Shown: piece by piece, positions 59,998 to 64,000 of the stretch
Layout of the letters: every line of letters starts with the position of its first letter
How positions within the stretch are numbered: the stretch's first letter is position 1
Assembly (NCBI RefSeq): GCF_026342355.1
Contig: NZ_JAPEMV010000013.1
Location: 1-64,000, forward strand
DNA from: Streptomyces sp. NBC_00249
GTDB lineage: Bacteria > Actinomycetota > Actinomycetes > Streptomycetales > Streptomycetaceae
Direction of reading: 5' to 3'
DNA: 64,000 nt
Program-made: the position numbers and the translations under genes
Notes under the pieces: generated by a model
What the model saw: only the letters and a program-made list of their open reading frames with translations
Databases searched by the model: none
Told to the model about the DNA's origin: nothing

Positions 59998-61038
59998 ATG
60001 CCGTCCGCGCACCTCTCCTCTTCTGCTTCCGCTCCCACCGCCGCCACCGCCGGCCTCGCCGTCGTCGACCTCTCCCGTGCCGACGACCCCGCCGAGCGCC
60101 CCGACTTCCTGAAGCAGCTCCACGCGGCTGCCCGGGACACCGGCTTCCTGTACCTGACGGGGCACGGGATAACCGAGGCGGAAACCGCCCGCATCCTGGA
60201 GCTGACCAGAACGTTCTTCGCCCTCCCCGAGGCCGACCGGCTGTCGGTGAGCAACCTGAACTCGCCGCACTTCCGCGGCTACACCCGGATCGGGCACGAG
60301 CTCACGGGCGGGGCCTCCGACTGGCGCGACCAGCTCGACGTCGGCGCGGAGCGGCCCGCGCCGGTCCTGGGCCCGGACGACCCCGCGTACCTGTGGCTGG
60401 AGGGCCCCAACCAGTGGCCGCAGGCGCTGCCCGAGCTGCGGGACGTCGTCCTGGGCTGGCAGACCCGGCTGGCGGCGGTGGCCCACCGGCTGCTCCAGGA
60501 GCTGCTCGCCTCGATCGGCGCCCCCTCGGACTTCTTCGACGCGGCCTTCGCGGACCGGCCGCACCTGCACACGAAACTGATCCGCTACCCCGGATCCGCC
60601 CCGTCCGGCGCGGACCAGGGGGTCGGCGCGCACAAGGACTACGGCTTCCTGACCCTGCTCCTGCAGGACACGGTGGGCGGGCTCCAGGTGGTCAGGGACG
60701 GCGGCTACGTCGACATCCCGCCGATGCCGGGGGCCTTCGTGGTCAACCTGGGCGAGCTGCTGGAGATCGCCACGCAGGGGTACCTGCGGGCCACCGACCA
60801 CCGGGTGGTCAGCCCGCCGGGCGCGGTGGAGCGGTTCTCGGTGCCGTTCTTCTACAACCCGCGGCTGGACGCGGTCGTGGACACCGTCCCCGGGGACTAC
60901 CTGCGGTCCGCGCCGGGGATCGCGCAGGACGCGGCGAATCCGTTGCACGCCGAGTACGGGCGCAACGAGCTCAAGGGATGGGTCCGGGCCCACCCGGCGG
61001 TGGCCCGCCGCTGGCACCCGGAACTGACCGAATCCTGA
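59998..61038 (+). CDS. 2-oxoglutarate/Fe(II)-dependent oxygenase (isopenicillin-N-synthase-like)
   Basis: 346 residues from ATG 59998. The N-terminal DIOX_N part (LAVVDLSRADDPAERPDFLK, GFLYLTGHGI) is followed by the double-stranded beta-helix. Iron ligands are His212 and Asp214 (VGAHKDYGFLTL) and His268 (RATDHRVVSP). Arg279 and Ser281 (RFSVPFFYNP) bind 2-oxoglutarate. Such enzymes hydroxylate or cyclise small molecules. No biosynthetic cluster is nearby; the putative leader peptide hints at nutrient-responsive expression. It converges with pkaB, 16 bp away. Confidence 0.9.
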   Translation: MPSAHLSSSASAPTAATAGLAVVDLSRADDPAERPDFLKQLHAAARDTGFLYLTGHGITEAETARILELTRTFFALPEADRLSVSNLNSPHFRGYTRIGHELTGGASDWRDQLDVGAERPAPVLGPDDPAYLWLEGPNQWPQALPELRDVVLGWQTRLAAVAHRLLQELLASIGAPSDFFDAAFADRPHLHTKLIRYPGSAPSGADQGVGAHKDYGFLTLLLQDTVGGLQVVRDGGYVDIPPMPGAFVVNLGELLEIATQGYLRATDHRVVSPPGAVERFSVPFFYNPRLDAVVDTVPGDYLRSAPGIAQDAANPLHAEYGRNELKGWVRAHPAVARRWHPELTES

Positions 61039-61054
61039 CCGGGGGCCGCCGGGG

Positions 61055-62320
61055 CTACGGGTGGCGGGGGGTGGACTGCTTGGTGTCCGGGGGGACCGGG
61101 GGCTCGTCGCCCGAGACGGCGAGCCAGCCCCCCACCCCCACGGCGGCAGCCAGCACCACCGCCGACGCGGACAACAGCAGCCGCCGCTTGCGCGCAGCCT
61201 CCGCCCGGTGCCGGGCGGAGCCCGGCCGGTGTCCGCCGGCGGGCCGGGGTACGCGCGCCGTACCCAGCGCCCCGCCCGCCAGCTCGTCCGGCCCCGGCAC
61301 CCGCATGGAGGTGTGGGTGTCCCGGTTGGAGTCGGTCGCAGACCCCGGCACCAGCGGGACCACGCCCCGCCGCCGTACCGGATCACCACCCGCCGGCTCC
61401 TCCGGGAGTTCCGGCTCGGCCGCCTGCTCGGCGTCGTCCGGCTCGTCCACGTCCAGCGGCGGCATCCCGGCCAGCAACGGCAGCAGGTCCCGCAGCCGGA
61501 CGGACAGCTCCGAGGCACGCAGCCGCGAGGCCGGGGCCTTGGCGAGGCACTGCACCATCAGCTGCCACAGCTCGTCGGGGATCCCGGGCAGCGGGACCAC
61601 GGTCTCGGTGACGTGCCGCCGCAGCACCGCACCGGGGTGCCCCCCGCCGAAGGGGGTGAAGCCGGCCAGCAGCTCGTACAGCACCGTGGCCAGGGCGTAT
61701 ATGTCGACGGCCGCCCGTGGCGGCAGGCCCTCCACTATTTCCGGGGCCAGATAGTCGGGCGTCCCGATGATCCGGGTCGTCTGGGCCGCGGCCCGCGCGC
61801 CGGGCGCGCCGACGGCCCGTTTCGGGGAGTCGATGAGCTTGGCCACGCCGAAGTCGGTGAGCAGCGCGGGGTGCGCGCCGCCCGGGCCGAGGGGGCCCTG
61901 CATGTCGAGCAGGACGTTCTCCGGTTTGACGTCGCGGTGGACGACCCCGGCCGCGTGCGCGGCGGCCAGCGCGTCGGCGACGTCCGCGACGATGGCGACG
62001 GCCGCCTCGGGGGCGAGCCGCCGTTCGCGGTCGAGGCGCGTGCGCAGGTCCGTACCGCGTACGAGGTCCATGACCAGGGCGAGGTCGTTGCCGTCGACGA
62101 CGAGGTCGCGGACGGAGACCACGTGCGGGTGCTCCAGTCCGAGGAGCGCGCTGCGCTCCTGGACGAAGCGTCCGACCAGCTCCTGGTCGGAGGCGAGGTC
62201 CTCGCGCAGCAGTTTGACGGCGACGGGCCCGTCAGGCCCCTCGCCCAGCCACACCGTGCCCGCGCTGCCGCGTCCCAGGATCTGGTGCGCGGTGTACCGG
62301 CTGCCGATCTTCCGTGCCAC
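61055..62320 (-). CDS. pkaB: Hanks-type Ser/Thr protein kinase
   Basis: 421 residues from GTG 62320, with gagggag upstream; homology begins there. The kinase domain has the Gly loop LGRGSAGTVWLG, Lys36 (VAVKLL), HRDVKPEN with Asp130, DFG at 156-158 and the APE region (DYLAPEIVEG). A Pro/Arg-rich linker leads to one transmembrane helix (about 392-410) and a short outer tail. The place next to pkaA and prfB fits PkaB of S. coelicolor (about 417 residues). Confidence 0.88.
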   Translation of the reverse strand: MARKIGSRYTAHQILGRGSAGTVWLGEGPDGPVAVKLLREDLASDQELVGRFVQERSALLGLEHPHVVSVRDLVVDGNDLALVMDLVRGTDLRTRLDRERRLAPEAAVAIVADVADALAAAHAAGVVHRDVKPENVLLDMQGPLGPGGAHPALLTDFGVAKLIDSPKRAVGAPGARAAAQTTRIIGTPDYLAPEIVEGLPPRAAVDIYALATVLYELLAGFTPFGGGHPGAVLRRHVTETVVPLPGIPDELWQLMVQCLAKAPASRLRASELSVRLRDLLPLLAGMPPLDVDEPDDAEQAAEPELPEEPAGGDPVRRRGVVPLVPGSATDSNRDTHTSMRVPGPDELAGGALGTARVPRPAGGHRPGSARHRAEAARKRRLLLSASAVVLAAAVGVGGWLAVSGDEPPVPPDTKQSTPRHP

Positions 62321-62498
62321 GACTGCTCCCTCAGCGGCTGGCGTACGCACCAAAGCTACGCGGCCGAATGGGGGTTCAGCGCTCCGGATCGCGGCGACCT
62401 TCACTTCTGCGGGCGAAATCACGTCCTGGATGTCGACAAATCCACGAAGTCGGCGCTACGGGGCTACGGGAGCGCCGGCCGGCGGAGCTGTCGGGACG

Positions 62499-64000
62499 TC
62501 AGGACTTGGTGCCGCCCTCCGTCGCCTCGCCGACGGAGGTGACGAAGTCGACGGCTTCGTTGCCCCAGGTCCACACCTGGTCCCACCAGCCGCGGCCGGT
62601 GCCGACCCATTCCTGGAGCGGGGTGAGCTCCCAGATGAGCCAGCCCGCCACGAACAGCATGACGAGCATCACGAGACAGCCCTTGAGGCAGCCGAGGCCG
62701 GGGATCCGGACCGGGTTGGCGCTGCGGCGGCGCGGCTCGCGCGGCGGACGCGGCTCGCGGGGGGCCGGGGCCGGCCGCTGCGGCTGCTGGGCCGGACGCT
62801 GCTGCTGGGGCGGCTGCTGCGGACGCTGCTGCTGGGGCTGCTGGTACTGAGGCTGCGGCTGCTGGTACTGCGGCTGCTGAGGCGGCTGCGGCTGCTGGTA
62901 CGGCTGGGGCTGCTGCTGGTAGTGCTGCGGCGGCGCGTACTGCTGGGGCGGCGGCGGCTGCTGCTGGTAGTGCTGCTGCGGCGGCCCCTGGCGGTACGGG
63001 GGCTGCTGCGGGGGCGGCGGCGCCTGGCGCTGCGGGCGGCGGCGCAGCGGGTCCTCGGCGGGGTCGAGGTAGTGCATCTGCGTCTGCTCGTTGCGGTCCC
63101 GGGCGGCCCGCATCTGCGACTGCCACGGGTGCGGCGCGTCCGGCTGCTGCACGGGCGGCATGACCGAGGTCGGGTCGGGGGCGCCGGGCCCGCCGGGCGC
63201 GCCGGTGCTGGGCAGCACGGTGGTGGCGTCGGAGCCGCCGATGGGGGGCATGACGCTGGTCATGGCGTTCGGGTCGTACGCGCCGGGCTGCGGGGCCGCC
63301 TGCGGAGCTGCCTGCGGGGTGGCGGCGGTGGGGTTCGTCGGGACGGGCGCGGGCGAGAGGTCGGGCCCGAGCAGGGCGCCGACGCCGAGCGCGGCCTCCA
63401 CCTCGTCGGGCGAGGAGTGGACCTTGATGCCGGAGGCGACCACGCGCAGGCCGCGCGCCAGGTTCTCGGCGCTGGGGCGCTCGTCGGGCTCCTTGCGCAG
63501 GCAGCGTTCGATGACGGTCCACAGCGGCTCGGGGACCGTGGGCGGGCGCTGCGGCTCCTCGCTGAGGTGGCGGTGGAGCACTTCGAGCGCGGTGCCGCCG
63601 GCGAAGGGCGGACGGCCGGTGACCAGCTCGTAGAGGAGGATGCCGGCGCCGTAGATGTCGACGGCGGAGGTCTGCGGGCGGCCTTCGGCGGACTCGGGGG
63701 CCACGTAGGCGGGGGTGCCGACGAACTCGTGCGTGCGGGTCAGCCCCGGGGAGTCGGCCAGGCGCGCGATGCCGAAGTCGGTGAGCATCGGCTTCATCTG
63801 GCCGTGGCTCTCGTCGAGCAGCACGTTGGCGGGCTTCAGGTCGCGGTGGACGACGCCGTCGGCGTGGCTGGCGGCGAGCGCGTCCGCGATCTGGGCGGTC
63901 AGCAGGCTCGCGGCGACGGGGCTGAAGGGGCCGTTCTCGCGGATGTACTTGTGCAGGTCCGGGCCGTCGACCAGGTCCATGACCAGCGCCAGCAGATCGC
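62499..64000 (-). CDS. pkaA: Hanks-type Ser/Thr protein kinase, N-terminus beyond window
   Basis: 500 codons are visible and the frame is open to the right edge; the Gly loop and catalytic Lys are outside. Present are HRDLKPANVLL, DFGIARLADS, YVAPESAEGR and the C-lobe. The long C-terminal part is Pro/Gln-rich (QQPPYRQGPPQQHYQQQPPP) over about 120 residues. Then comes a transmembrane helix (LVMLVMLFVAGWLIWELTPL) and a 40-residue tail. Size and Gln/Pro region agree with PkaA of S. coelicolor. The DNA of the Gln tract is a CAG/CTG-rich repeat. Confidence 0.88.
   Translation of the reverse strand, partial: DLLALVMDLVDGPDLHKYIRENGPFSPVAASLLTAQIADALAASHADGVVHRDLKPANVLLDESHGQMKPMLTDFGIARLADSPGLTRTHEFVGTPAYVAPESAEGRPQTSAVDIYGAGILLYELVTGRPPFAGGTALEVLHRHLSEEPQRPPTVPEPLWTVIERCLRKEPDERPSAENLARGLRVVASGIKVHSSPDEVEAALGVGALLGPDLSPAPVPTNPTAATPQAAPQAAPQPGAYDPNAMTSVMPPIGGSDATTVLPSTGAPGGPGAPDPTSVMPPVQQPDAPHPWQSQMRAARDRNEQTQMHYLDPAEDPLRRRPQRQAPPPPQQPPYRQGPPQQHYQQQPPPPQQYAPPQHYQQQPQPYQQPQPPQQPQYQQPQPQYQQPQQQRPQQPPQQQRPAQQPQRPAPAPREPRPPREPRRRSANPVRIPGLGCLKGCLVMLVMLFVAGWLIWELTPLQEWVGTGRGWWDQVWTWGNEAVDFVTSVGEATEGGTKS

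Noticed and set aside
62820..63020. Tandem repeat as a non-coding feature
   Set aside because: It is the Gln/Pro-rich tract within the pkaA frame.

Overview
The window is high-GC actinobacterial DNA with Streptomyces gene style: strong third-position GC, many GTG and TTG starts, and GTGA or ATGA start/stop overlaps. From 31.9 kb to the right end the gene order matches, as I remember it, the conserved Streptomyces coelicolor block around SCO2943-SCO2974: GH20 hexosaminidase, DUF3039, YqgE, murA, hup, malic enzyme, HelD-like helicase, nnaR-narK, ssrA-smpB, Ctp protease, ftsX-ftsE, prfB, pkaB-pkaA. I could not run a database search, so species and locus equivalences are from memory.

Layout. (1) 1-10.5 kb: a very large secreted RHS-repeat protein (minus strand, cut by the left edge just after a C-terminal HINT domain begins) is divergent from a secreted FG-GAP/LamG/ricin-B protein. 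(2) 10.5-17.6 kb: Lon-like S16 protease, IclR regulator, LAETG sortase substrate, DEAD/DEAH helicase, Doc-type toxin-antitoxin pair and an MFS transporter, followed by a MITE-like element with CTAG target duplications. (3) 17.9-20.2 kb: tRNA-Cys(GCA) and a small decayed integrative element bounded by a 44-bp direct repeat of the tRNA 3' half. It holds a doubly damaged tyrosine integrase, a fragment of an IS1380-type transposase and a cargo gene of six near-identical 45-residue repeats. (4) 20.2-26.2 kb: a type VII secretion-type substrate operon (three WXG-motif proteins, a small helical protein and a mycosin) without membrane core genes. (5) 26.2-31.5 kb: a molybdenum hydroxylase operon (FAD, 2Fe-2S and Mo subunits) with odd features in two subunits. 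(6) 31.9-41.3 kb: core housekeeping genes.

(7) 41.4-45.2 kb: a cassette flanked by about 386-bp, nearly identical inverted repeats, carrying a HAD hydrolase, an XRE regulator, two overlapping small genes and a GNAT acetyltransferase. It sits between the HelD-like helicase and a CGNR regulator. (8) 45.2-53.1 kb: regulators, the nitrate pair nnaR/narK with possible GlnR half-sites, an MFS transporter and a secreted collagen-like protein with an SH3b end. (9) 53.1-54.5 kb: a 0.9-kb insertion at the 3' end of the tmRNA gene, bounded by 81-bp direct repeats that include the tmRNA 3' end and terminator; its only recognisable genes are a MazEF-type toxin-antitoxin pair. (10) 54.5-64 kb: smpB, Ctp protease, ftsX, ftsE, a small zinc-ribbon membrane protein, prfB, a short leader peptide ahead of a 2OG-Fe(II) oxygenase, and two Hanks-type kinases, the last cut by the right edge.

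Conserved housekeeping DNA is thus interrupted at four places by small mobile or duplicated units: the MITE, the tRNA-Cys element, the inverted-repeat cassette and the ssrA insertion. The most unusual are the inverted-repeat cassette and the two small RNA-gene insertions that seem to have outlived their integrases.
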